Shown here piece after piece: positions 11,891-24,248 of a DNA stretch of 64,000 nucleotides (position 1 is its first letter; the number at the start of each line of letters is the position of its first letter). The translations under genes were made by a program, and so were the position numbers. Source of the DNA: Rhizophagus clarus (taxonomy: Eukaryota; Glomeromycota; Glomeromycetes; Glomerales; Glomeraceae); assembly GCA_015698045.1 (NCBI GenBank), contig BLAL01000060.1, positions 1,180,501-1,244,500 on the forward strand. The letters are read 5' to 3'. Below the pieces are notes generated by a model. It was not told the origin of the DNA. It saw only the letters and a list, made by a program, of their open reading frames with translations, and ran no database searches.

Positions 11891-12840
11891 ATTACTTATA
11901 TATATGAGATAAAAAAATGATCATCATTATCGACGATAGTGATATACAAAGCAGGTTTCGCATTAAATGTACTAAATTTTATTTTTTAAATAAAAGTATT
12001 TTTATTAAATAAATGAATTATTAATATATTTCTATTTTTTATTAAACAGAATGAAAACTGTTTGTTATTAGATACAGTAAATAAGTTTTATTTAATAATA
12101 TTTACATTTTCTCCTTTATCATAGGTTCACTAGATAAATTTAATAAATTAATGCCATGCATAATATTTTAGGGCGTGATTAATTTCGCGAAAATAATATT
12201 TTTTTAATTTTGAAAAAAAAAAAATCCGTTGAAGCCGGTTGCACAAAAACCCCAGTTGATTCGGTTATTGTTGTTGTTGAAAGACTTCAGTTCCCTCCTT
12301 TAGCAAGTTTTTGATTTGGGTTATAATCCACTATTGTTTCCTTTTTCCTGAAAATTTTTTTTTTTTTGCTGGTCTAATGGTTTCAGATTCGAATAATATA
12401 CAAAATTGTGAATATAAGATCCTTCACAATTTCTCTCTAAGATCCTCATAATCGGTGTCAACTTCCCCAATGTGCTTGACCTGAAAATGTTCATCACACT
12501 AGAACTCCAGCCGCATTTACATCTCGATTAGATACTGAAGAATGCATGATCATTTTGGTACGGTAGTATTTCTATGGATCTTAATATTTGTTAACTATAA
12601 GTTTTGTTATGTTTATATAAAAAAATATACTGTACATAACATAATTAGTTTATAATATCTTACCTGTATAATTTATAGCCATGATCTGGTGTTGCTTCAT
12701 AAATGGGAGAAGCTCCGACCTCATCATCAGACCAACTGTTCAATAACAGATGAAAATTTAATTATATTGTGCATATATGTGTTCGAATAGCGCTATGCTC
12801 ATACAAATTTTTTTTCTCCTTGCTGCGTCATCAATAAAAC
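11891..12840. other. AT-rich stretch without a gene
   Basis: Nothing coding was recognised. Poly-A and poly-T runs and short degenerate segments fill this interval. Confidence 0.4.
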
Positions 12841-12852
12841 AAAATTTTTTTA

Positions 12853-13020
12853 CTTACGCTAAAACATCATCGCGGTAAATGAACTTGGCTTTAATAAGCC
12901 AATTATTACGAGTTCCAGCTCCAGTTCCTGACTACCAACTTCTCGGAGGTATTATTTACCGTCATATTTACTTTGGATAGAAAGCGATAATATTAATTTA
13001 TTTTTTGATGGAATGGCAAG
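12853..13020 (-). repeat. Extra copy of the kinase-like repeat found at 16-17 kb
   Basis: This segment matches the 16.6-16.8 kb unit closely (ACTTACGCTAAAACA..., ...ATTACGAGTTC...). On the minus strand it reads LELELVIIGLLKPSSF. The better copy reads EEPELVIIDFGKAKSF, so the DFG-like motif is lost here. Confidence 0.45.
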
Positions 13021-13121
13021 CTGAGTAATATCATGTATATTTACCATATTATTGTCTGTATCATCATCCTCCTCATCAGAATCTCCGTTAGATTCATTAT
13101 TTTTTTCCTCTTCTAACAATT

Positions 13122-15620
13122 CTACCTAACATTGAAAATATTCGCCAATTCATTTCCTAATTGAGGTTCGTCAGCTTCATCATCTGACCCTTCGGAATTA
13201 TTCTCTTCTATTGGTACTAAATTATCGGCCGGGTTATTAATACCATTTAGAATACCAGGATCTTGATTAAAATAATTATTATTGTCAATAGCAGGTTCAG
13301 TAATTAATGAATTATTATGAAGGTGATGGCTATAAGTAATATCAGCTCTCAATTTACTCATTGAAAGAGATTTAGTTAACTATATAGTATAATAAAGAAA
13401 AATATTAGAATACTTTATATAAATATAAAAATTAAATAATTATGTTTAAACATACCATCAATCGATTATGGGGTTTTGATTATAGAATACCATATGGCTC
13501 CATAATCTATCAACAGAAGCGTCATTTACATAAATGCCAAAAATACTACAAGCTACAAAGTACAAACCCCAGCTCATTTGTTGAAACACTAATAAAACAC
13601 TAATAGAATACCAATAACAAACATCATTATTAAATTGTCTATATGAATTAAGATCAAATGGATATTGAGCTAACCGAAATCATTAAATTCACTGAGAGTC
13701 TAAGAATACATTTTGGCTCCTTTCCAGACCATGTATGATAATAATACATGAGCCACTTAAATTTTGAATAATTAATATTAGAAACTGAATCGTTAAATTT
13801 TTCCATATTATTTAGCTTTAAAATTTTCTTCATCCGGCAATTGTTTCCAACTGATGATACGGTCCAATCATCCTAATTCTTTGGTGTACCGGCAGTTGAT
13901 TCCATCTAACGGATGCCTCTTCCTCGATCCGTCAGTTTTTCCATTTGACAAATGCCTCTTTCTCGGCGGATCCGTCAGTCTTTCCATCTGATCCTATACT
14001 CAGGATGTAATAAATAAGAAAGAAAAAGGGAGGGCTGTTCCACCAACAGCCTATCAATCATTTTGAAAATAATGTAGTATCCGAATAATCTAATCAATAC
14101 TGAGCCAAATAACCCATGCTATGTACAACTTGAAATATATATCACATTGTAGTACATTGAGTAATTTGCAATATGGATCAAGTATTTGACTAATAATCGT
14201 AATTTGACTCCAAAATGTGGGAGAATTAATAATTTCAAATATTTCATGTGGTAAGGGTAGCTCTTCTCCTGTTTGGCGACGAGATTCAACTACTGGTGGT
14301 TCAATAGTTAAGTAATAATTAATATCTAATATGAAAAAATAAATTTAAATTTAAAAATTTAATGCTAATAACGAAATAATAAACTTACTTGCAATGTCCT
14401 TTGAGTTTTTTAAGGACTAATGCACATATATAAATACTATTCCAGCGCGTTTCACCAGAAACAGCTATAGAAATATATTTTTTTTGTAAGTTTCTTCTTG
14501 TTGAACTCGTAATCGTGCAATAAAAAGTTCATGATTAATATTTTTAAAATAAGTGGCAAGCCGGATTACACGACCAATCGAAGTATTAAACTCAGTAGAC
14601 TCTTTAAAAAATCTCGTCTACGCAGGTTGAATTGGTGAGCAACTCGGTAAAAATACAACCGATCTATTGGATATTCTTATTGACATCTAACAGATAGAAA
14701 AATAAATAAGTTTTAAGTTAAATAAGTAAATTAAAAGTAATAAATAAGTTTTACCATATCTAGTTGCTGCATATGCTGATGTGCTATCAGAGAGCTATCA
14801 GTAACAATAGCACAAACAGTAATTTCTTTTTTCTTTAAACCTTCAAGTATTTTTTCAATATAATTCTCACGCTCAGAACTTATATCTACTGCTTTCAAAC
14901 AAAGGTTTTCCTTCGAAGTTAATAAGACTGTTCCTAATAGTTGATCACAAAAATCAAAGTCACGCTACTGGATAAGTGAAGTTTCCATAGCATCATTTAA
15001 TTCAGCAACAACTTTATCTAAAATATCACCACCAAAAACACGACGATCAGTCAACTTAAGAAAAGGATTTAAAAATTCGAACAACTTCTTTGCTTCAGGT
15101 TTATTGACCTATGATATGCCCATTCACAAGAAACTGCGAGTCGAAGCAATAACATATAGAATTTTTTAAAATCTTCCTTGGATAGGCTTCGAACAATATA
15201 ATTATCCATAGGCCCTAACATGAAGGCCGGTTGATTATTTTATGAGTTGATGGTCCTGATGATTATCTGCAACTAAAATAAATAATCGTAATAATAATTT
15301 TCGTTTAAACAATGTAATTATATAATTATATTATAATATATAAAAAAAAAAAAAATAAAAGTTATAAAATACTTACGTGATCTTTTACTAGGAATCAATC
15401 TTGGAATAATATTATTACTAGTATCCGCTTCTTTACTTCGTGAAAGTGCAAAAATAATTACTCGTTCCTCTTCATTTGTTTTAGCAAGAAAGTGAGAACA
15501 TTTTTGAAATATTGAACCACTTGATCTGTTTTATTTGGAAATAAAATCTTTCGTCTCTCTTCTTCTCCAAGCAATTCTACGCATGCTTTACAAAAGGTTT
15601 TGAGTTTTCTAATCTTTTCT
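13122..15620 (-). pseudogene. hAT transposase relic
   Basis: Read on the minus strand, blocks appear in hAT order. They are a BED-like zinc finger start (FCKACVELLG, about 15590); KKLFEFLNPFLKLTDRRVFG, SSERENYIEKILEG and AIVTDSS (about 15100-14790); GETRWNSIYICALVLKKLKG (about 14460-14400); FWSQITIISQILDPYCKLLN (about 14220-14110); and a C-terminal dimerisation block NDASVDRLWSHMVFYNQNP (about 13540-13470). An acidic tail ORF ends at 13122. hAT transposases cut and paste DNA using a D-D-E triad; the second Asp (TDS) is visible, while the E is replaced (SVDRLW for the usual SCERxW). Many stops and frameshifts make it non-functional. No terminal repeats were identified. Confidence 0.65.
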
Positions 15621-16029
15621 TTTGTTTAACAATATATTTAGTTGGTATAGATGGAAACCGACGGCATTTTTGAAAAAAATTATTTTGTGGCTTAACGCAG
15701 ACCGGTGGACATATAATTATTGTCCTGGACAATCTTAAATGTTCCACTTGATAACAGTAATGTGAGACATATGACCGGACGAAAACCCCGAACGTGTCGC
15801 ATCTCAATTACTGATATAACATGATAATATAATTAATTCTACTTCGTATTGTTCATTCTGGACAATTGGCAATTTTAATAAGATCAAATAAAATATTGTA
15901 TCTTGCTTAACCTGATTCAATCTTGAAATTATGAATAATGAGATACAATGCGAGTTAGCGATAACAAAAATTTGGCGGACAATGTCCGCTGTACAAACGC
16001 TGCAATTACGATTAATCTGCATTCTACTT

Positions 16030-17010
16030 ACTTGATCATCTCATTTTCGTCTTTATATGTAAACAGATCGGATTTGGCAAGTGTTAGAGGCCTCTTTCGT
16101 TTTTTCTATAATGAACATAACGTTTACTATATGATATATAACGATCGAATAAACAAAATTTTCTTTTACTCACGCTTAAAACACCATCGCGATTAGTGAA
16201 TGATTACGAGTTATGGTTCTTCACTCCCGTCTATCATATTTACTTCGGACAGGTCACAATGCGCGAATCGAGGTCGTGAAGCGTTTTAATGCCTTTTATC
16301 ATGTGGATGAGCTTGTATTTTTGTTCTTCCGTAATCGGAAAACGGGTATTAAAGACGTAATTTTTAACGCATAATCGTATCTTTTCATAGAAAGGCACGA
16401 TAATATTAATATTAATTTGCTTTAAAGGAATGGAATTTTTTTATTGCTTATGATTAAACTGCATTCTACTTACTTGAACTAGGTATCTCATTTTCGTCTT
16501 TATAAACAGATCGGGTTTAGCAAGTGTTAGAGGCTCCTTTCGTTTTCTACAATAAATATATGTTTATCATATATGATATATAACGATCGAATAAACAAAA
16601 TTTTCTTTTACTTACGCTAAAACAATGAATGACTTAGCTTTACCAAAGTCAATGATTACGAGTTCTGGCTCTTCGCTCTCGTTTGTTAGCATCTTGGAGG
16701 TACTGTAATATTTACCTTCATATTCACCATCATATTCACCATCATATTCACCTCGGACAGGTTACGATACGCGAATCTGGTATCGTGAAGCGCTTTAGTA
16801 CCTTTTACCATGTGGATGAGCCTTTCTTGTAATTGAAGAACGGGTATTAAAGGCATAATCCTTAACGTATAAATAGTATCTTTTCATAGAAACTTACTTG
16901 AACTATCTCATTATCGTCATTATAAACAAGATCGGATTTGGCAAGTGTTAGAGTTTCGTTTCGTTTTTCTACAAGCATACGTTTATCGTATATGATACTG
17001 TATATAACGA
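16030..17010 (-). pseudogene. Kinase-like gene relic with tandemly duplicated exon pair
   Basis: A unit of about 430 bp occurs about 2.5 times. On the minus strand each unit has a short exon (KRKEPLTLAKPDLF, at about 16975-16895, 16550-16470 and 16115-16030) ending at a GTAAGT-like donor. A longer exon follows at about 16880-16617 and 16400-16190. The longer exon reads ...KLIHMIKGIKTLHDL..., then DLSEVNMM, then EEPELVIIDFGKAKSF. LHxxx...DLSxxN followed by DFG is the layout of a protein-kinase catalytic loop and metal-binding motif. Frameshifts and stops lie between the blocks, one of them at a (GAATATGATGGT)n expansion. It looks like a kinase-family relic in which an exon pair was duplicated. 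The N-lobe was not found. Confidence 0.45.
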
Positions 17011-17019
17011 TCGAATTTT

Positions 17020-18292
17020 CCAATAATTATAAAAAAGCTTAGGGTACTATTTCTTGATCAATTAAATTAGTTTAGTGATGTTCCATCACTTTCGATTTCA
17101 TCCACCAAAATTACGTTTCTTTCTCTGTAATCTTATCATTCATTGTATTTGAAGCTACACTTCGCACCCTCGAGTGATTTCTTCCAAAAAATCTGATCTC
17201 ATTATAATAAATCTCTCATCCAAAGCCTTTAAATCCAAACTTCAATTGTGGTCTGTGGACGATTCGGAAAGAGCTTAACGAGTAGTCCTATTTGTTCCGA
17301 TAGACTCAACGTTGGTTTATAACTAGTCGCAATTTGGCGTCTTCACATATAGACTCTTGATAACCTAGTTCCCACTCGACTATTGAGTTTTAATTATCCA
17401 AATACCCAAATTATAAAATACTGTGTAAGGATGCTTTAATGTGAAAATGTGTTCGTGAATACTGTTTGTTACATGTATGATTGATGTGTAAGTGCAAAGT
17501 TGTTTAAATTGGAAATACATATAACAGTCATATAACTTACACAGATTCGGTTACTGATTTCGTTAACAAGTATAAATATGTTTTGGATCGATAAAGTGAG
17601 ATCGCAAAGACCGCTCCTTTTACTTTTGGTATATTTGAGTCGGAAGAGTTAAGAAAATTGTTTTAACCACTTTAGTAGTCCACTTGTGTTTTCTCCTGAA
17701 GTCCTGATGTTTAGCAGAAGACGAACATTGTCTAACAGCCTTTCATCTCCTGAATGTCCTTTTATATTGGTTACGAGATTATCATAGATAATCAAATTAA
17801 TGATGTCGATCGTCACGCGAAATTGTATAATAATTTGTACTTGTGGACTAGTTCCCCATACATTATAGAGGCGTTTGTTTTATTTAAGTTATCTAGTTAG
17901 TTAGGTTAGAACCTCGTCCCTCGATCCCTTGTGGATCACATAAAATTGGTATATAGTGGGGTTTTAGATTCTACTAATGTATACAATATTGATGTATGTA
18001 CTTTTTTTTTTACATGAATTCAATAAAATATGCATTTACCAATAATAAAAAAAAAATTGCATAATAATTTGGCGTTTCATAATTAAAAAAAGACCGACTG
18101 TACATTTTCCTCCCAATTAAATATTTAGAAAAATTTGGTTAGAGTTTTTCAGTATTTCATTATTGTAAGTTTTAATATCAAATTAAATTTTAGAATTAAA
18201 CACAAACTAAGCATTGCTTTTTAAATCTTAAATAAATATTATATTATTATTGTACAAACTGATAAATACGTTTGAAATAGGATAGGGATAGG
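17020..18292. other. Gene-poor stretch; possible LINE 3' end on plus strand
   Basis: No ORF is supported. The segment 17880-18060 has the character of a retrotransposon 3' end: TTAGGTTAGAACCTCGTCCC, then AATAAA-like CAATAAAATATG and an A run at 18048-18057. This is weak evidence. Confidence 0.3.
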
Positions 18293-18319
18293 GATAGGGA
18301 TAGAGATGGAAGCGACTCA

Positions 18320-18515
18320 TCGGTTCGGCTCCAACTCAGTGGACCGACTCAACCGACTCATGAGCGGCTCATCTTGAACCGACTTGAACCGACTTGAACC
18401 GCTCAAACTGACTCGGACCGACTTGAACTGACTTGAACCGACTCGAACCATTCGGACCAACTCGGACCGATTCGAACCGACTTGAACCGACTCGAACCGA
18501 CTCGAACCGACTTAC
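18320..18515. repeat. Left subterminal array of hAT-1 (GACTCGAACC-type)
   Basis: About fifteen copies of a 10-bp motif, ACCGACTTGA/ACCGACTCGA, run in tandem just inside the left end. The right end has the complementary orientation (GTCAGTCTGA/GTCAGTCCAA). Such paired subterminal arrays usually bind the transposase. Confidence 0.8.
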
Positions 18516-18714
18516 GCCTGATTAATAAACAAAACCGAAGTAATTTTTTTTATTTCTTCATTATGAACGCCAAAGACAATACAATAATCGCAGGATGTCT
18601 TCAACCTAGACATTTAACATAAACATAAATCACTATTTTTCAAGATTATTTTAATATATTAATAATAATATTTATTTTTTAATTAATAAAAAAATGAATC
18701 TCTATTTTTCAAAA

Positions 18715-19740
18715 AAGATTCTCTGTTTTTTAATAAAAAAGCAATTCCCTGTTTTTTAATGAAAAAAAATGATTCCTTGCTTTTTTTTAATGAAAAAAAA
18801 ATGATTCTCTGCTTTTTAATGAAAAAAAATGATTCTTTGCTTTTTTTAATGAAAAAAAACGATTCACTGTTTTTTTAATGAAAAAAAACTGATTCACTGT
18901 TTTTTTAATGAAAAAAAAACTGATTCACTGTTTTTTTAATGAAAAAAAAACTGATTCACTGTTTTTTTAATGAAAAAAAAACTGATTCACTGTTTTTTTA
19001 ATGAAAAAAAAAACTGATTCACTGTTTTTTTAATGAAAAAAAAACTGATTCACTGTTTTTTTAATGAAAAAAAAAACTGATTCACTGTTTTTTTAATGAA
19101 AAAAAAAACTGATTCACTGTTTTTTTAATGAAAAAAAAAACTGATTCACTGTTTTTTTAATGAAAAAAAAAACTGATTCACTGTTTTTTTAATGAAAAAA
19201 AAACTGATTCACTGTTTTTTTAATGAAAAAAAAACTGATTCACTGTTTTTTTAATGAAAAAAAAACTGATTCACTGTTTTTTAATGAAAAAAAAACTGAT
19301 TCACTGTTTTTTTAATGAAAAAAAAACTGATTCACTGTTTTTTTAATGAAAAAAAAACTGATTCACTGTTTTTTAATGAAAAAAAAACTGATTCACTGTT
19401 TTTTTAATGAAAAAAACTGATTCACTGTTTTTTTTAATGAAAAAAAAACTGATTCACTGTTTTTTTAATGAAAAAAAACTGATTCACTGTTTTTTTTAAT
19501 GAAAAAAAAAACTGATTTACTGTTTTTTTTAATGATTTACTGTTTTTTTTAATGATTTACTGTTTTTTTTAATGAAAAAAAAACCGATTCTCTGATTTTT
19601 TAATGAAAAAAAAACGATCCTCTATTTTTTTAATGAAAAAAAAATGGAAAAAAAACAATTTTCTGCATTTCTAATGAAAAAAAAAAATGATTTTCTATTT
19701 TTTTAATGAAAAAAGAAACAATTTTCTGTTTTTTTAATGA
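18715..19740. repeat. Minisatellite, ~31-bp unit CTGATTCACTG-T7-AATG-A8
   Basis: More than 30 tandem units, of which roughly 20 are nearly identical between 18850 and 19520. Each has a constant CTGATTCACTG core followed by a T run, AATG and an A run. Units differ mainly in homopolymer length. Flanking units are more diverged. It lies between the left end of hAT-1 and the 3' end of its transposase gene. Confidence 0.95.
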
Positions 19741-20869
19741 TTGTTTTAATAAAACAAATTTTTTTAATAAACATTTACATTTTTCAATACTTATAGTGAA
19801 AAACCATTTTATTTGATATTTAAATATTAACCAATTACGAAAGTTTAATAATTGTTTATACGTGAAACTTAATTAATATATGAAACTTTATTAATATATG
19901 AAACTTTATTATAAATAGTTGACAAAAAAATACTAGAAGAATAAATAATTAATATATATAACAATAAACATAAAATTTATAAATTAGTTACATTTCTTTT
20001 ACTAAATTATTTGATATCCAACTTTTCATACATAATGAAGCTCTTGCCATTTCTGGCAATAATTTGTTTCGAGTTTTAGTTATTGTATGACCAGCAACAG
20101 AAAAAACTTGTTCAGATGCTACACTCGTGGCTTGAATTGTTAAAAAGTCCCTCGCCATCTCACAAAAAGTTGAAAATTCACTGCCATGTGCCTGCCACCA
20201 TAGTAGTGGATCAGCTTCTCCATCATTTAATATAGCTAAATAATAATCCAGTTCAGATTTTCTGATTCTGCACTTGGAGTTACTTCATTGGCAGGTGTCT
20301 GACTTGTTTCTTTTCAAAGTTGTAAGAAATATTGGCGAGCACTTTTAGGAGAATGTTGTAGGACCCAGAAATATACATATAGGGGTAGGGTCTACTGATG
20401 CGTCACCATTATAGTGAAGTTAGACGGTGTAAGGTTTTGATTTGCGTATAATTCAGGATTTTTTTGTTCATAGTTAGGTGATTAAATTGCGTATTTTTCA
20501 TCAAAATTTTTATATGTAAGAAATTCAGTTTGCGTATATTTGGTCTAAATTTGGCCGATCATATACTGTATATACTATATTTATTGCACAGTAATCAGAT
20601 CGATCAAAAATAAGATTAGCAAATTTAATTTTTTTTTAACTCAACAAAACTCTTCCATATTGCCATTCCCATTTTTTTTTTCTCATTTCCTCCGTCCTCT
20701 ACTCTTTCTCTTTACCTTACTCTCCAGTTGCCAAGCCTTTCCCTTTCGTCCCTTTCCTCTCTATTGGCTTTTTCTTTTCCCACAGCTCTCCTTTTCCCAT
20801 AACTTTCCTTTTCTCATGGCTTTTTCGTTTGATACAAATTTCGGTAAGGAATAAGAAAAGAGGTTTTTT

Positions 20870-22060
20870 TTAAATTTATTCTTTTAATGAAATGTTTACT
20901 AATACGTTTATATTTTATGTTTTTCTTTAGGCCGAGTAGAATAAAGTATAATTTTGAATTTTGAATTTTTCTTTAGCAAAACGTTCTACCAATGTTTTGA
21001 TTTTCTTTTTTTTTCAGGCAGCCAGATCTTTGGACTCGTGGTGATTTGATAAGGGATCCGAAATATATATTTTTTTAAATTGATTTCTTTTATCGAAACG
21101 TTTTATTAACACGTTTTGACTTTATTCTCTTTTTAGGTGGCTAGGACCTTTATCGCGTAGATTTCTGATTAAAAAAAAAAACTTAATATGAGAAAATGAT
21201 AATAATTATCAGTTATACTGTATGATGACCATCCAAGTGGCTATAAATTTCATTTTTAGTGGTATTTCGATCTGGATACTGTCCTGGATGCAAGTTTATT
21301 TCAACGAACTGTTACTAACAGCTTTTTTTAGAAATAGATTTCAATTTTAGATGGCCTAGACATGTAGAAATTTTGATAATTTTTTTTTTAAGACGGATAG
21401 GGGCGTGAATCTTTGGCCAGAGCTCAGAACTTGCAACTTTTTTTGGGTCTAGATGTGTGAAGTAAGAATCTGGAATTATTTTTTTACTATATTTCTTTTA
21501 GCAAAATGGTACTACCGATTCGGGTTTCCTTTTTTTAGACGTTTAACACGACTTTAGATCTTTGAAAACGTGAGATTTTGATATATATATATATTGACAA
21601 GTAAAAAATATATATATGTTTTTTTATTATCTACTGTATTTTAGCGAACATTACTAACTTTTCGTTCTTTTTTTCTTTAGGAGATTTTTTTGAGTCTCTC
21701 TGGACGTGGTAATCTGGAAAGTAAATAAATAAATATATATTTTTGTATATTTTTATTAACTGTTCATTTTTACTTCATTTTTAGGCGCGTTGGATCTCGG
21801 TAAATTGGCTTCAGTTCTTTTTTTCTTTAGATGAGCTAGGACGAATGTATTTTTGTAGGAAGCCTTTTTAGTAATTTTTTTATATAGTCTTTTAATGAAA
21901 CTGCTATTAACAGCTTCACTTTATTACTATTTTTTTTAGATCACCAATTTTTCAGATCTTCGGAGGTGAAAATTCATATTTTGAACGGCTTGAATCTTAG
22001 GAACTTGGATTCTTTTTTAATTGTTCCTATTTGTTTAATATTATTTGAAAGCAAACTGCT
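20870..22060 (+). repeat. Exon/intron-like repeat units inside hAT-2
   Basis: About ten degenerate units of roughly 100 bp run on the plus strand. Each has a TACTAAC/TATTAAC-like motif (for example 21313, 21645), a T-rich stretch and TTTTTTAG, followed by a 25-50 bp block rich in G and C (for example GGTGGCTAGGACC at 21136, ATGGCCTAGACATG at 21350). This is the layout of 3' splice sites with short exons. No continuous reading frame was found. The same layout occurs at 11.5-11.9 and 51.6-54.4 kb. Confidence 0.5.
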
Positions 22061-22828
22061 GATATGGAGACCATAAAACGATAAAAAATGAGAATATTTT
22101 ATTGGTTTTTACGGTTTATTGCTAATAGTTGTATTAGACTAAATAATAAAATATGATATCCAATATTTTATAAATAAATTATGTACAATAAATATAAAAT
22201 AAATTTAATAAATTAATAATATTAACAATAAATATCCGTAAGGATTCCTTAATTGTAAATCTAGAATTCTACAAACTTTTAGTTCCAAAGATCCGCTGAG
22301 GTTAAGGTTGCTTGCCGAAACCCATCTGGCCTAACGCGAAACGCCAAAACTCATACATAGTGCCGAAATGCCGAAATGCCGAAATGCCGAAACTGCCAAA
22401 ACTGCCAAAACTGTTTCGGCATTTCGGCATTTCGGCAGTTTCGGCAGTTTCGGCATTTTGACATAGTTTCGGCATAAGTAATACTAATATTTTAATAGAG
22501 TTTCGGCATATTTTCGTCATGTTAATAGTATCTGACAGATAAAAATTTATTTTTTAAAATTTAAATTATTTATTGTATTTATTATATGTAATCCAATGAT
22601 AAAAACTAGCAATTAAATTCAAATTTATCACTAAAGAAATAAAATCCCAGTTAAAAAAGTTCACCATTTTATTTTTATTTTATTTAATTTTGATAAAAAA
22701 AAAAATATTGATACTTGTTCGCTACTATTTTAAAAAATAGTACCCAGGCTGTACGACGTGGACGTCAGTATCAATTCACAGCCCAAAAAAAATGTGAGTC
22801 TCCAGCCGATATTTGGTACGGACTGGGC

Positions 22829-23570
22829 CTAGCTACTCACTATAAAATAATATAATAAAATTAATAAATTATCTTCGGTGACGATACGTAGGTAGGTTTC
22901 TTGCCCTTCTACGATCGTGTCGCGTATCTAAAATAAATTGGTTAATTTAAGATGTGAATAAACTTTAATTATAGAAATTTTATAATTACCTCGTCTTTCC
23001 CAAAATCTCGATCTAAATGTGCGATAATATCTTGCTCCGATACGTAACCATCTTCTTCCAGGGACACCGCTACGATAAAGGCAAAAACTCTAAATATCAA
23101 AAAATGAAATAATATTTAGTTAAATATTTTCAATTTTAAGCAAATATTTTTTTTTGCCATTATATTTTTCATACATGGTATTCCCTGAGAAGATTCCTCC
23201 ATTTTTGGTGGCATCGTTGTGCCGTGAATCTCGAAGTTCTAAAATGACGATTTAGTCTGATTTAAACGAACGAATTAGTTGGATTAAAGATAATAATTCT
23301 ATTTTTAACCTATTTTAACATATTAAATATTATACATATGAACCTTCTTGCGATTGACCTCCAGAATCTCGATCGATCTCTCCCGTATTCATTATGAAAT
23401 TCGTCATTTCTTCTTCTTCTTTCTTCCACCAAGTAATCGGTGTATTCATCGAACCATTGAATAGGACGAGAGTGGCGACGAGGCTGGCGATGGGGCTGGC
23501 GATGAGAGTGACGATGGGGCTGGCGATGAGAGTGACGATAGGACTGGCGATGAGAGTGACGATTGGACAT
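22829..23570 (-). CDS. Second gene of hAT-3, hypothetical, multi-exon
   Basis: I do not recognise the family. The first exon starts at the ATG at 23570. It is rich in His, Arg, Ser and Gln (repeats of HSHRQPHR) and ends in a charged segment, WFDEYTDYLVEERRRRNDEF. Three later exons are 23238-23175 (ELRDSRHNDATKNGG), 23089-22990 (VFAFIVAVSLEEDGYVSEQD...) and 22927-22829, ending IRDTIVEGQETYLRIVTEDN... and a TAG. The introns at 23174-23090 and 22989-22928 have GTATGA/GTAATT donors and TTTAG acceptors, and phase is kept across them. The junction between the first two exons could not be resolved in phase. The exons are clearly less AT-rich than their surroundings. The gene lies 3' of the transposase on the same strand. 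It could be an accessory transposition factor or a passenger gene. Confidence 0.5.
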
Positions 23571-24248
23571 ATTTACAAAATTAAGATGTGAGGAAAAACG
23601 CAAAAAGAATGAGATGAGTAAATCGTAAAATATCCTTTTATAAATAAAATTTGGACAATTCCTTTTTGTTCCCTTTCTTCAAAATACTGATTTATTAGTT
23701 TGCATCATTAAATTTAAATATCATCCTTAAAATAATAAATCTTTGTTTATTCTCTTTGTTCTTAAAAAAAAATCATTTTTTTTAAAAAAAAATCGGAATA
23801 TTTTGTACATCCCTTAAAAAAAAATAAAAAAATCAGTGCATAATACATACAATGTGATTTGTATAAAAAAGTCATCTTGCATCGTTAAACAAATACTGAT
23901 ATAAAATTACTAATCATCATCCCTGTGTGATAAAATTTAATTGTTAACTTCTTTCTCTTTCTTTAGAGCACACATTGAACACGAATCAACACAAATTTAA
24001 CAAAATTTGGCTAAAACGAGCGAAATTTTACCAGAATTATCAGCACAAATCGAACACAAATCGAACACAAATTGAACAAGATCGAAAGAGTTCGTTTGCA
24101 TCACGTCAGTGTTGTTTAAATTTCGTCACACAAAAATTTTTTAATTTAAACTCTTAAATAAATCAATATAATTATAAACTTATTTACAAATTTACTTTAT
24201 TAATAAAAGAATTATTGTTATAATGATTTCCTAAAAATAAAGAAAAAA

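Noticed and set aside
18715-19740. Regular array resembling a CRISPR array
   Set aside because: There are no unique spacers; the whole unit repeats, and the genome is eukaryotic.
20660-20854. 64-codon plus-strand ORF rich in Phe and Pro
   Set aside because: It lies in a pyrimidine-rich tract of hAT-2 with no domain or neighbouring exon to support it.
23975-24157. 60-codon plus-strand ORF
   Set aside because: It comes from a short AACACAAATCGA repeat downstream of the hAT-3 transposase and shows no features of a real protein.
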